A stretch of 64,000 nucleotides of DNA from a virus. The translations under genes and the position numbers were made by a program. This document shows, piece by piece, positions 6,871 to 14,869 of the stretch. Below the pieces are notes generated by a model. The model saw only the letters and a list, made by a program, of their open reading frames with translations, made no database searches and was not told the origin of the DNA. Within the stretch, counting starts at the first letter, position 1, and each line of letters begins with the position of its first letter. Location of the stretch: IMG/VR virus record IMGVR_UViG_3300025133_000027, positions 1 through 64,000 of that record; one strand, given 5' to 3'.

Positions 6871-7285
6871 GATTCTAGAAGTTGTGTATGGCTATCCAAT
6901 CACGCAGGATCAAATTGAGAGAGTTAACAAAGAATTTGACCGTAAGTGGGCTCTTCTTAACGACGAGAACGCGATCTTTGATGATCTTGAGGAATTAAGT
7001 TATGACAAAGGCACAAACATCATCCATAGATGTGTTGGGAGCGGGGATAGCGATCCTATCGCGTTAGGTATCGAACTTGATCTATGTTATGACGTGTATT
7101 CGTATAATATGAAGACTCTTGACAGTCGATACCAAGAGGCATTAGCAGCAATTGCTCTGATTACAGACCAGCAGCTTCAAAAGCTTGAAGCTAATATGGT
7201 GAAATATATCCCAAAGGATATTCTCAAAGAGATTAAGGATAAACATCCTGAACCCGTTGCTCATTATCTTTGGTCAACAAGTTAA
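6863..7285 (+). CDS. Hypothetical protein
   Basis: 140 residues, soluble, mixed alpha/beta and acidic. Start overlaps the membrane protein gene, indicating coupled translation. YGYPITQDQIERVNKEFD near residues 9-26 is a pattern common in phage orphan proteins. Last gene before a strong terminator at 7308. Confidence 0.75.
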   Translation: MYEILEVVYGYPITQDQIERVNKEFDRKWALLNDENAIFDDLEELSYDKGTNIIHRCVGSGDSDPIALGIELDLCYDVYSYNMKTLDSRYQEALAAIALITDQQLQKLEANMVKYIPKDILKEIKDKHPEPVAHYLWSTS

Positions 7286-7307
7286 GTTAAAATCTAAACC
7301 TAGAACT

Positions 7308-7344
7308 GGGGACTTCTTCCAGCTTGTGAAGAAGTCCCCTTTTT
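7308..7344 (+). terminator. Rho-independent terminator overlapping a promoter
   Basis: Perfect 12-bp stem (GGGGACTTCTTC / GAAGAAGTCCCC) with an 8-nt loop, then TTTTT at 7340-7344. The -35 box of the next promoter lies in its loop and 3' arm. Confidence 0.9.
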
Positions 7345-7352
7345 GGTATGAT
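7324..7352 (+). promoter_or_regulatory. Promoter P5
   Basis: TTGTGA at 7324-7329 inside the terminator hairpin, a 17-nt spacer with AAGTC and TATGAT at 7347-7352, followed by GTAAGAGCGAAAGGG. Drives the phosphoesterase operon. Confidence 0.8.
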
Positions 7353-7374
7353 GTAAGAGCGAAAGGGAGAGGTG

Positions 7375-8121
7375 ATGAAAATTCAATTCATGAGCGATCT
7401 CCACCTAGAGTGGATGGGAAAAAATAGAAGGATCTCATTTGTAGAGTCCCTGCCGGTAACGGGAGATGTTTTGGTCCTGGCAGGAGATATTACAGAATAC
7501 TCAGCCTTTGTAGAGACAATGACACAGTTCGCTAAGAAATGGCCGCATGTTGTTCATGTTCCCGGTAATCATGAATATTATCGTTCCAATAAGGGAACAA
7601 TTAATAACTGTGCATCTAAGATGATGCGAAGATTTCCCAACTATCACTTCTTGTGTGATAGCGTGGTTGAGGTTGATGGGGTTAAGTTTGTTGGCTCTAC
7701 TCTATGGTTTAGAGAGACTGTGGCTAACTTCATTGATAGACGCCTGATGACAGACTATACGATCATTCAAGGCTTTAAGCGCAACGTGTTTGATTGGAAC
7801 CGAGCTTGCATTAAATTTCTTAATAAAAATGTAACAGAAGGCTGTGTGGTAATTACCCACCATGCTCCTTCGGAGAAGAGTGTAAGTGTTAATTTCAAGT
7901 ATGCAAAACAGAATGCTTTGTATTATTGTAGTATGGAAAAATTGATGCTTGATAGAAGCCCAAAGCTCTGGATCCACGGTCACATGCACGATCCTGTTTT
8001 CTATGAAATTGATAAGACAACAGTAATCTCTAATCCTAGAGGTTATGAGGACATTCACGGAACAGGGGATCGCAAGATTGGGCTCGAAAGATTTGTTCCA
8101 GAACTAATTTTTGAGGTATAA
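7375..8121 (+). CDS. Calcineurin-like metallophosphoesterase
   Basis: 248 residues; ATG 7375 chosen over the in-frame GTG three bases earlier because GGGAGAGG is then spaced normally. Metal-ligand motifs are all present in order: SDLHLEW (7-13), AGDIT (about 38-42), GNHEYY (about 64-69), THHAP (about 160-164) and HGHMH (about 200-204). This order is typical of cytosolic single-domain phosphoesterases acting on nucleotides or phosphodiesters; the substrate cannot be read from sequence. First gene after promoter P5, stop abutting the next ATG. Confidence 0.9.
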   Translation: MKIQFMSDLHLEWMGKNRRISFVESLPVTGDVLVLAGDITEYSAFVETMTQFAKKWPHVVHVPGNHEYYRSNKGTINNCASKMMRRFPNYHFLCDSVVEVDGVKFVGSTLWFRETVANFIDRRLMTDYTIIQGFKRNVFDWNRACIKFLNKNVTEGCVVITHHAPSEKSVSVNFKYAKQNALYYCSMEKLMLDRSPKLWIHGHMHDPVFYEIDKTTVISNPRGYEDIHGTGDRKIGLERFVPELIFEV

Positions 8122-8487
8122 ATGAGCGAACTTAAAGAAGATTTCGAGGTTCCAAAGAAGGTAGAATACAAAAAGAGCTTCACACCTGAAGTGATTACAA
8201 AGATCCTTGACCATCCTAAGATACTAAAATCACGAATCGTAAGAATTGTGTCTACTGTGGCTGGGATGGATACCTTTATAGGATTAGGTGTTATCACTGA
8301 TGTTGATGTGAGGCCACTTACTTTTCTGATTTCGGTTGAACCTATTGTTGATAAGGGAATTGCACAACCTGAGAAGCCTGATGTATTTACAGGAATCCCT
8401 GTTCATGCTTTCATTGCAAAACACTCACTGCTTGAAGGGTTATTAGGAATTTACGAGTATAATAACTTCAAAATTTATCTAGGATAA
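8122..8487 (+). CDS. Hypothetical protein
   Basis: 121 residues, starting directly after the phosphoesterase stop. Charged N-terminus (KEDFEVPKKVEYKK), then a beta-rich core with hydrophobic strands. No recognised motif. Likely co-translated with the phosphoesterase. Confidence 0.75.
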   Translation: MSELKEDFEVPKKVEYKKSFTPEVITKILDHPKILKSRIVRIVSTVAGMDTFIGLGVITDVDVRPLTFLISVEPIVDKGIAQPEKPDVFTGIPVHAFIAKHSLLEGLLGIYEYNNFKIYLG

Positions 8488-8491
8488 TATA

Positions 8492-8707
8492 ATGAAAGTA
8501 ACTAAGTTTGTTGGAAAAGAGTTTGCTTCCTCAAAAAGATTTAAAGTCAGAGGGTATAAAGAAATTGCATTATTTTATGATGTTCTCGTTGATTACTTTC
8601 TCGACGGCTATACCAACGCGATCTCTCCGAAGAAAGGGGATAAGTTCCGTGTGCTTAAACGAGGCAATGAGCGTATCATTATCGAACAAGAGACTAAGGA
8701 TTTATAA
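8492..8707 (+). CDS. Hypothetical small basic protein
   Basis: 71 residues, ATG 4 bases after the previous stop. Basic N-terminus, then VLVDYFLDGY and KKGDKFRVLKRGNERIII, which looks like a small beta-barrel. A 13-residue reading frame (8707-8748, MKAALDYALEQQG) follows with a one-base overlap and may be a leader peptide for the next gene. Not recognised. Confidence 0.7.
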   Translation: MKVTKFVGKEFASSKRFKVRGYKEIALFYDVLVDYFLDGYTNAISPKKGDKFRVLKRGNERIIIEQETKDL

Positions 8708-8751
8708 TGAAAGCAGCACTTGATTATGCTCTTGAGCAGCAAGGGTAGGCT

Positions 8752-9033
8752 ATGACACTATTATATCTATATATTTGTGGACTTTTAGTTGCACTTATTT
8801 TAACTCCTCATTTGTTTATAAGCATAGGTTTTATAGATAGGTTTCATAATCCTAATGAACACAGTGATGAGGATATATCTGGAAGCTTGGCTCTAGCTTC
8901 GTTATTAGTATCAATTATTTGGCCACTAACAATTATATTCATACTTAGGAGCCTTCAAACTGATATTGAAAAAGGTTCTATACTGCTTGTCGCAATGTCA
9001 AGAGAAATAAAGGAAAGAAAGAAAGATGAATAA
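8752..9033 (+). CDS. Membrane protein, two TM helices
   Basis: 93 residues; AGGG 6 bases before the ATG. Hydrophobic helices at about 2-25 and 48-66 joined by an acidic loop (NPNEHSDEDISG), ending in a charged cytoplasmic tail (REIKERKKDE). Ends overlapping the next gene by 8 bases. Function unknown. Confidence 0.75.
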   Translation: MTLLYLYICGLLVALILTPHLFISIGFIDRFHNPNEHSDEDISGSLALASLLVSIIWPLTIIFILRSLQTDIEKGSILLVAMSREIKERKKDE

Positions 9034-9415
9034 AGACACTGCAATTCTTATGTCAAGAGAAGTAAAAGAGGCACTCACTCTTATTGCTGAAAAGCATGGG
9101 GTAACACTTGAATATGGCAGGAATACTTGGGGGAACGATTCTTCAAAAGGTTCATGGGTATTCAAAGAGCAGACTGCAAGCGGGGAGCCCGTTGATTTCC
9201 AAGAAAAAGCTCTTCGAATTGGCATTGATCTTGGTGCATACGGCATGATCTTCGTTGGTAGTCATGACAACAAGGTTTATAAGATCAACGGCATCAACAC
9301 AAGAGCCCGAAAATATCCAGTCACCGCAGTGAACCTTGTCAATAAAAAGGTCTATAAATTCACTGCTGAATATATCAATAGACAACACTTGAAAGAACCA
9401 ACTTACTCGAAATAA
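9026..9415 (+). CDS. Hypothetical protein
   Basis: 129 residues. Alpha/beta protein with SREVKEALTLIAEKHGVTLE at residues 9-28, a pattern common in phage proteins of unknown role, and a C-terminal beta domain (KVYKINGINTRARKYPV). Start overlaps the preceding membrane protein gene. No catalytic motif identified. Confidence 0.75.
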   Translation: MNKDTAILMSREVKEALTLIAEKHGVTLEYGRNTWGNDSSKGSWVFKEQTASGEPVDFQEKALRIGIDLGAYGMIFVGSHDNKVYKINGINTRARKYPVTAVNLVNKKVYKFTAEYINRQHLKEPTYSK

Positions 9416-9425
9416 GAGGAGAATT

Positions 9426-9668
9426 ATGTCAAATAAAACATATTCAACAGAAGCAACCTATGCGGTAACAGTCGGAGAGTTGATCGAAAAACTCAATCAG
9501 CTAGATCCTAGTATCCACGTCCTTGTTAAAGGCTACGAAGGTGGGCTTGACGACGTTGGTCGCAACACTCCAGTTCAGCAGTATAATCGTGATACAAACA
9601 CAGATGCATGGTATTACGGCAAGCACGATATATCTGAAGACGGCAAGTTTGATTGCATCGTGCTATAG
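9426..9668 (+). CDS. Hypothetical small phage protein
   Basis: 80 residues, AGGAG 5 bases before ATG. Contains TVGELIEKLNQLDPSIHVLV then GYEGG, a motif I know from many small phage proteins of unknown function. Acidic and soluble. Last gene before promoter P6. Confidence 0.8.
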   Translation: MSNKTYSTEATYAVTVGELIEKLNQLDPSIHVLVKGYEGGLDDVGRNTPVQQYNRDTNTDAWYYGKHDISEDGKFDCIVL

Positions 9669-9691
9669 TCAAAACAGATAGTTTGAACGGC

Positions 9692-9720
9692 TTGTGGAAT
9701 AAGTCCGTTCTTGATAGAAT
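9692..9720 (+). promoter_or_regulatory. Promoter P6 with hairpin around -35
   Basis: TTGTGG at 9692-9697, a 17-nt spacer with AAGTC and TAGAAT at 9715-9720. GAACGG (9685-9690) pairs with CCGTTC (9705-9710), placing the -35 box in a loop. Upstream of the MoxR gene. Confidence 0.8.
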
Positions 9721-9780
9721 GAATACGTTGAGAGGGACGGAGAGACTGTCCCTAAGATTTAATATATAAGAGGTAAGATA

Positions 9781-10899
9781 ATGTCAGTTACGTTCAAGAC
9801 TTTTCGTAAAGTAGTAAAACGTGTTATTGAGGGAAGGCATCCCGTTCTTGTGCGTGGGCGTCACGGCATTGGTAAGTCAGAGGTTATTAAGCAGATTGCT
9901 AAAGACCATGAGCTTGCTCCGGTAGAGCGCAGAGCATCCCAGATGACCGAAGGCGATTTGATGGGTTTGCCACTGCTTGATGGAGATTCCACAAGCTGGA
10001 ATCCTCCTGATTGGTATAAGGATTGTTGCGAGAACGCACGACTCCTGTTTCTTGATGAGGTTGACCGTGGTTCACCAGAGGTTTGTCAAGGGCTTTTCGA
10101 GCTTTGTGACAGTCGCAAACTAAATGGTCATAAACTTCACCCGGATACCCTGATCTTTGCTGCAATTAACGGCGGTAAGCACGGTCAGCAGTATCAGGTT
10201 CGAACAATGGACCCTGCCGAGAACGATCGCTACACGATCTTCGACCTCGATCCATCTGTTGATGACTGGCTTGATTGGGCAAGCCTTCCGAAGCTCCCTG
10301 GATCTAGGGCGACTAACATCCACCCAATCATTTGGAACTTCATTAACCAGAATCACGGACACCTTGAGCACAAAGACAACTTTGAGCCTAACGAGGTATA
10401 CCCTTCTCGACGTTCTTGGAAGCGTTTTTCGGATACGTGTGTTCGTGGAGACTTGATTGAGGCTGGTAAAACCAATGATGAGGTTTATGTCTTGGCTTCC
10501 GCATATTTGGGGTTAGAAGCAGCGAGTGCTTTCCAGGCATATGTTGCATCTTACAAGTATCGCATTAGTGCAGACGATCTGCTAGCTGGTAAAATCAAGC
10601 CAGCACAGATTAAGAAGCTTAGTATCAATGAGCATAACTCTTTGATTGATGAACTGAGTGTTCACAAGGCTCTTAAGCGAAAAATGACTCAAGGAGAGCT
10701 TGATGCTCTTGGAGAGTATTTCGTTCGTATTCCTGCGGAAGTAGCTCGTAGAATTGTTGAAGTCTATGCAATTCCTGGAAACTACTTGGATAACTCTACT
10801 GAGTTCTGTAAGGTTAATACCTCTAAGGGCAAAGTAACCGACCGTCTGGTTAGCATTGTCACTGGTGCAGTGTTTAATGATGATGGCGATGAGCTTTAA
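9781..10899 (+). CDS. MoxR-type AAA+ ATPase
   Basis: 372 residues. Walker A GRHGIGKS (26-33), Walker B LLFLDEVD (88-95), sensor region FAAINGG (about 125) and an arginine-rich lid. MoxR ATPases work with VWA-domain partners as chaperones that assemble or activate target complexes. The next gene encodes exactly such a partner, which strongly supports the pairing. Strong ribosome site (AAGAGGTAAG) and dedicated promoter P6. Targets in the infected cell are unknown. Confidence 0.88.
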   Translation: MSVTFKTFRKVVKRVIEGRHPVLVRGRHGIGKSEVIKQIAKDHELAPVERRASQMTEGDLMGLPLLDGDSTSWNPPDWYKDCCENARLLFLDEVDRGSPEVCQGLFELCDSRKLNGHKLHPDTLIFAAINGGKHGQQYQVRTMDPAENDRYTIFDLDPSVDDWLDWASLPKLPGSRATNIHPIIWNFINQNHGHLEHKDNFEPNEVYPSRRSWKRFSDTCVRGDLIEAGKTNDEVYVLASAYLGLEAASAFQAYVASYKYRISADDLLAGKIKPAQIKKLSINEHNSLIDELSVHKALKRKMTQGELDALGEYFVRIPAEVARRIVEVYAIPGNYLDNSTEFCKVNTSKGKVTDRLVSIVTGAVFNDDGDEL

Positions 10900-10937
10900 G
10901 AACGTCGCATAAAGAACAAACTAGATAGGGAGATAAA

Positions 10938-12146
10938 ATGAGTTCATTTGATATGAATAAAAAGTGCGATGTTGGTCCAGATGAATTTGATATAGATCTC
11001 TATATGATTCAACTGTTCAAAAAAGAGCCTTTCTTCGCTGAGTTAAGTCGGCGTATTGAGAAGGTTGAACTTCGTTCGATTCCAACAATCGGAGTAAGAC
11101 TCAACCCTCGCACCGTTCAGTATGAGTTGGCATATAATCCTGAGTTTATGTGTACCTTGACTTTCAAGGAGATTCAAGGTGTTCTAATCCATGAGTTTTA
11201 CCACATTGTATTTATGCACATCACTTCTCGAAGACCTTCTGAGGAGTGGCATAAGATCTGGAATATTGCTGCTGACTTAGCAATCAATTGTCTGATCGGA
11301 AAGGATCGTTTGCCAGATATGGCATGTTTCCCTGCTGAAGGGAGGTTTGCTGAATTACCTGCAATGATGGCAGCAGAAGCATATTTCTCAAAGATCGTTA
11401 CTGAACCTAAGAAGTATGGGATGGGCGATCAGGCAGATGGGGAAGGGCAATTCGACTCACATGATAATTGGGATGATGTTCCTGATGAGGTAAAAGAGCT
11501 TGCAAGGCAGCGTGCTAAGGAAGCAACCGAGGCCGCTTACAATAAAGCTGCTAAAAGCAATAGCTGGGGAACTGTTTCCGCAGCTTCACAAAAAACAATC
11601 TTGAAGAATTTGCGCACTGAGGTCAATTGGCGACAGGTGCTAAGATACTTCATCGGTCAGTCGCAGAAAGCTGAGTCATATTCAACTGTTCGGAGGATTA
11701 ACCGTCGTTTTCCTTACATTCACCCTGGTCGTAGGTATCATCGCACTGCAAACATTGCAATTAGCATAGATATGTCTGGTTCCGTTGACGATAACATGCT
11801 TTCAAAGTTCTTTTCTGAACTGAATAAGCTCTCGGAACTAGCGACATTCACTGTTGTTCCGTTTGATAATGCGGTGTTTGAAGAGAAGATCTTTGTATGG
11901 AAGAAAGGTTCGATTAAGCCAGCGGAACGTGTCCTCCATGGAGGAACTGATTTCAATGCACCAACAAATTATGTCAATGAGCATGGATTTGACGGTCATA
12001 TCATTCTTACTGACCTTTGTGCGCCTTTCCCTGGAACTTCAAAAGCCCAGCGAATGTGGATGACGACCAGGAGATGTTTGGATAATTATGGCTCCTCTTT
12101 CACAAAAGAGCGTGTAATCGCTTTGGAAGATCCAAAGAGAGGGTAG
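10938..12146 (+). CDS. VWA-like metallopeptidase, MoxR partner
   Basis: 402 residues. N-terminal part has a zinc-protease-type HEFYH motif (85-89), then a charged linker. The C-terminal third is a VWA-like domain with MIDAS residues DMSGS (about 278-282), a Thr near HGGTDF and an Asp in ILTDL. This arrangement matches the DUF2201 VWA-like metallopeptidases that sit beside MoxR ATPases. ATG with GGGAG upstream, 38 bases after the ATPase. Likely cytosolic; substrates unknown. Confidence 0.85.
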   Translation: MSSFDMNKKCDVGPDEFDIDLYMIQLFKKEPFFAELSRRIEKVELRSIPTIGVRLNPRTVQYELAYNPEFMCTLTFKEIQGVLIHEFYHIVFMHITSRRPSEEWHKIWNIAADLAINCLIGKDRLPDMACFPAEGRFAELPAMMAAEAYFSKIVTEPKKYGMGDQADGEGQFDSHDNWDDVPDEVKELARQRAKEATEAAYNKAAKSNSWGTVSAASQKTILKNLRTEVNWRQVLRYFIGQSQKAESYSTVRRINRRFPYIHPGRRYHRTANIAISIDMSGSVDDNMLSKFFSELNKLSELATFTVVPFDNAVFEEKIFVWKKGSIKPAERVLHGGTDFNAPTNYVNEHGFDGHIILTDLCAPFPGTSKAQRMWMTTRRCLDNYGSSFTKERVIALEDPKRG

Positions 12147-12150
12147 ACTC

Positions 12151-12426
12151 ATTCGAAAATATAACACAATCCATGCTGTGGACTCTTTGTTGTCAATGTT
12201 GAATGAGTTGGTAGAGACTGAGACTGGGAGCTTCTTTGATGAGTTGAACAAGCTCAAAGAAGCTCCCAGTCAGGAAGTAACCTTTTCTTTCACAGAATGC
12301 CTCAAGAATTTCTCGTCATCAGAGAAGATTCTCCTTGAGGCATTCTGCAAGATTGTTAACAACGAGTATCAAGACAAGGAACTGAAATCAATCACGAAAC
12401 TTATTTTGGAGGCAATATATGCTTGA
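12151..12426 (+). CDS. Small helical protein with two strong hairpins in its DNA
   Basis: The frame can start at GTG 12178 or further upstream; a non-ATG start (ATT 12151, preceded by AGAGGG) gives RKYNTIHAVDSLLSML, which looks protein-like and is better spaced from the ribosome site. About 82-91 residues, helical and acidic. Two long inverted repeats lie inside the gene. No family recognised; translation initiation is unsettled. Confidence 0.5.
   Translation: MRKYNTIHAVDSLLSMLNELVETETGSFFDELNKLKEAPSQEVTFSFTECLKNFSSSEKILLEAFCKIVNNEYQDKELKSITKLILEAIYA
12222..12347 (+). repeat. Two adjacent perfect inverted repeats
   Basis: 18-bp perfect stem 12222-12239 / 12254-12271 with a 14-nt loop, then 14-bp perfect stem 12293-12306 / 12334-12347 extended inward by AATTTCTC/GAGAA-ATT pairing. 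No U-run follows either. Possible RNase III or mRNA-stability structures. Confidence 0.85.
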
Positions 12427-12673
12427 AAGCGCTGATATTGGAGAAAATTCAGGGCACTCCATTGGAGACTTAGTGTGTTTTATAGATTTAAATAAAGAAT
12501 TTGTATTCTGTCGTATCTACGAAGAATTTGAAGAACCAACCACAAAATTAAAAGAATTCACCTTCAAGATTCTTCACCCTTATAAAGTGGAGGATCCAAT
12601 ATCTGGTGAGTTAGTGTCACTTACAACTGGAAGACTACCTTCTTATGTGCTTAAGAAGGTCAACGAGGCTTAA
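12419..12673 (+). CDS. Hypothetical small acidic protein
   Basis: 84 residues; ATG overlaps the end of the preceding frame, with TTGGAGG upstream. Beta-rich: GDLVCFIDLNKEFVFCRIYEEF at 17-38 resembles a small barrel. Not recognised. Overlapping starts and stops imply one transcript with its neighbours. Confidence 0.7.
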   Translation: MLESADIGENSGHSIGDLVCFIDLNKEFVFCRIYEEFEEPTTKLKEFTFKILHPYKVEDPISGELVSLTTGRLPSYVLKKVNEA

Positions 12674-12674
12674 T

Positions 12675-13412
12675 ATGAACACGAAGCAGACCCAAGGCCA
12701 AGTCCTTAATGATGAAATCAACAAACTAGATACCTTTCTTGAAGGACTTGACGACGAAGGGGTTTTAGCTCTTGCTTTCTATCTTGTTGAGGCTGGAACG
12801 AAGTGTGTAAATTCTGCTTGGATAGAAAATAGTATTTATCAATTCCTCATGAAAAAACCCCAATATCATTCTTTGCTGGTTGGTTTGGAATATAGAGAAA
12901 TAAAAACCCCTCTTTCTACTACCACAAAGTTTAATCATAACAAGATGGTGTCGTCAAGTGTTAAGCGACTGATTTCTTTTCCAAGGAAAAAAATCCTTGA
13001 GGATCGTAAAGCCGAGAATTTCGTTGTTGGCTCAACTGCTTATCTTCGAAAGAAGTATAAACATGAAAAGCGGATCCAACACAACCTACTTAACTCAACT
13101 GAGGCTTTTAAGGGGTTGCAGCGGGATAATCTAAAAAATCAAATATATGTAAGGTATACACATGAATTTGACCAGTTTTGGAAAGCTGATAGTCAACTAG
13201 AAGCAAGATATTTCGTAAAGACCGAGTCTATGCACCAATATTCTTACCATGCCAATATGTATAAAAAAACAGAGAACGCTCCGGTGATTATCCTTGGCGT
13301 GGCTAAGACAGAAGACACCCCGTATCGACATCATATTTATCGAGTGGCTCCTCTGGCGAACCTAACTAGTGAATTCTTCATTAGTCATAAGTTTCTGAAG
13401 AAGGTTCGCTAG
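12675..13412 (+). CDS. Hypothetical protein
   Basis: 245 residues from ATG 12675, preceded by CGAGGC. N-terminal helical acidic segment (residues 8-70), then a basic, lysine-rich region (about 95-150) that could contact nucleic acid, and a beta-rich C-terminal part. No known motif. Last gene before promoter P7. Confidence 0.75.
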   Translation: MNTKQTQGQVLNDEINKLDTFLEGLDDEGVLALAFYLVEAGTKCVNSAWIENSIYQFLMKKPQYHSLLVGLEYREIKTPLSTTTKFNHNKMVSSSVKRLISFPRKKILEDRKAENFVVGSTAYLRKKYKHEKRIQHNLLNSTEAFKGLQRDNLKNQIYVRYTHEFDQFWKADSQLEARYFVKTESMHQYSYHANMYKKTENAPVIILGVAKTEDTPYRHHIYRVAPLANLTSEFFISHKFLKKVR

Positions 13413-13438
13413 GAAGATAGCACGAAGTTACAAGCTTA

Positions 13439-13467
13439 TTGAGTTAAAGTCTCCTTCCCGATATAAT
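13439..13467 (+). promoter_or_regulatory. Promoter P7
   Basis: TTGAGT at 13439-13444, a 17-nt spacer with AAGTC and a consensus TATAAT at 13462-13467, followed by GGAAGAGCGAAAAAGG. Confidence 0.85.
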
Positions 13468-13472
13468 GGAAG

Positions 13473-13787
13473 AGCGAAAAAGGAAATATCGGGAAGGAGC
13501 CGCAAGACTTGGAGGTAGGCTAATGGATTATGTTTTGTGTCACTTTTGCGGTGGCGAATACAATAAGAAACGCAAAGACTTAGGCTATCGGTCTTGCCTT
13601 GATTGCGGACAAACCCATGCTCAAAAAGAGAAAGACTATAAGGCGAAATGCACAGCACCGGCATACAATAAAGGTGCATATCAATATGTTTCAACAAAAG
13701 CCCAAGTTATTGGAATCTTTAAGTGTGGCAGTGATAAATGAAAAGCGAAAAGGAAATATCGAGAAGGAGCCGTAAGGCTTGGAGGTA
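13473..13787 (+). repeat. Duplicated ~45-nt leader
   Basis: The segment from GCGAAAAAGGAAATATC to CTTGGAGGTA after promoter P7 (13473-13518) recurs at about 13743-13787 before the next gene, with only a few changes (AGCCGCAAGACTTGG versus AGCCGTAAGGCTTGG). Each copy carries the ribosome site GGAGGTA of the gene behind it. Confidence 0.85.
13523..13741 (+). CDS. Small zinc-ribbon protein
   Basis: 72 residues from ATG 13523, with GGAGG 7 bases upstream in the first leader copy. CHFCGG (6-11) and CLDCGQ (about 27-32) form a four-cysteine zinc ribbon; the remainder is basic. Likely binds nucleic acid or RNA polymerase, but no specific role can be read. First gene of the P7 transcript. Confidence 0.75.
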   Translation: MDYVLCHFCGGEYNKKRKDLGYRSCLDCGQTHAQKEKDYKAKCTAPAYNKGAYQYVSTKAQVIGIFKCGSDK

Positions 13788-13790
13788 AAT

Positions 13791-13958
13791 TTGAGTGATT
13801 GCAATTGCGGTTCATCAGGGATTAGCCTGTTCACATTCTGTCTAGCGTTGTTTGTCATTGGCTTGTGTGCTAATTGGTGGACCGTGGATACACAAACTGA
13901 TTGTAGCAATCCAGAGGGCTGCAAATACACAATTAACGTGGTGGTAATAGATGAGTAA
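13791..13958 (+). CDS. Small membrane protein, TTG start
   Basis: 55 residues starting at TTG 13791, with GGAGG in the second leader copy 6 bases upstream. One hydrophobic helix (about residues 11-27, ISLFTFCLALFVIGLC) with several cysteines on both sides, then a short polar tail. Stop overlaps the next ATG (ATGAGTAA). Function unknown. Confidence 0.65.
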   Translation: MSDCNCGSSGISLFTFCLALFVIGLCANWWTVDTQTDCSNPEGCKYTINVVVIDE

Positions 13959-14460
13959 AACACTGACAGCTCAAGATTATGAGCGCATTTATATCAGAGG
14001 AGCAATGTCCTCTTTCACACGTAACCTTCCTAAATATGTTGACTTCGAGATTGATAAACGAGATGTTGAAATCTCGATCGCAGGGACCAAGATCTGCACG
14101 ATGAAACTGATTGTCGGCAAAGAGATTTATTGGGCCTGCGAAACTCGTAACCATTCGAGAATTAACCTAAAAGTTGCTGATGCGACAGTCTTACTAGATG
14201 ATATTCTAGGTCGTCTTAAAGTCAAGAGAGTTCCCAAGGTTGTCAAACCAGACAAGAAGCTACTGCAACTAATTGCTAACTCAGGCAAAGCAGCTCTGGA
14301 AAAGAAAAAGAAGCAGCGTCGTTGTGGGTTGTGTCGTGAGTTTGGACATAACCGCCGAACATGCCCACAGAACAAAGAACGATTCCTCGGCAAAGGTGGC
14401 AAGAGCAAAGTCCCAGCGCTAAAACGAAAGCGTCGCAAGCGCACTGTTAAGAGGAAGTAG
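13951..14460 (+). CDS. Basic protein with CCHC zinc knuckle
   Basis: 169 residues. N-terminal 100 residues form an alpha/beta domain. CGLCREFGHNRRTC (near 126-139) fits the C-x2-C-x4-H-x4-C zinc knuckle that binds single-stranded RNA or DNA. The end is a run of Lys/Arg (KRKRRKRTVKRK). An RNA-binding role is likely; target unknown. Coupled to the upstream membrane protein gene. Confidence 0.8.
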   Translation: MSKTLTAQDYERIYIRGAMSSFTRNLPKYVDFEIDKRDVEISIAGTKICTMKLIVGKEIYWACETRNHSRINLKVADATVLLDDILGRLKVKRVPKVVKPDKKLLQLIANSGKAALEKKKKQRRCGLCREFGHNRRTCPQNKERFLGKGGKSKVPALKRKRRKRTVKRK

Positions 14461-14503
14461 AGCATTAGAGCACTAGGATACTACCTAGGTGGGAGGGGGT
14501 CGC

Positions 14504-14869
14504 ATGCGTGCATACACTATGAAAGTGCCAGTAAACCAATATGATATGGATAAGGCCAGAACTGTTGCACACAGCAGAAATTTTCTTGTAGTTGAAAAAA
14601 ATCAAAGTTTAATTATTTTATATTGTTTAAATAATATAAGTATTGAATATACATTTCGATCCCTAGAAGGATTTCAAGCGTTTAAGCGTCGCTGTTCATT
14701 AATTTATAACAGGAAATCGGCGCTAATAACTTGTGGACAACGCAATATTAAGCTTGAGGCTGCGGCAGAGCCGCTCCCATTGCTGAGAAATTCAAGTAAC
14801 TTTAGACTAAGCCAAAACAATATTGAGCTTGGAGCTTTAAAATGGGTTATGTTTTGTAGTTTTGAATAA
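14504..14869 (+). CDS. Hypothetical protein
   Basis: 121 residues from ATG 14504, chosen because GGGAGGGGG lies 3-11 bases upstream. Alpha/beta protein without recognised motifs. Its last codons overlap the first unit of the 27-nt repeat array. Confidence 0.65.
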   Translation: MRAYTMKVPVNQYDMDKARTVAHSRNFLVVEKNQSLIILYCLNNISIEYTFRSLEGFQAFKRRCSLIYNRKSALITCGQRNIKLEAAAEPLPLLRNSSNFRLSQNNIELGALKWVMFCSFE

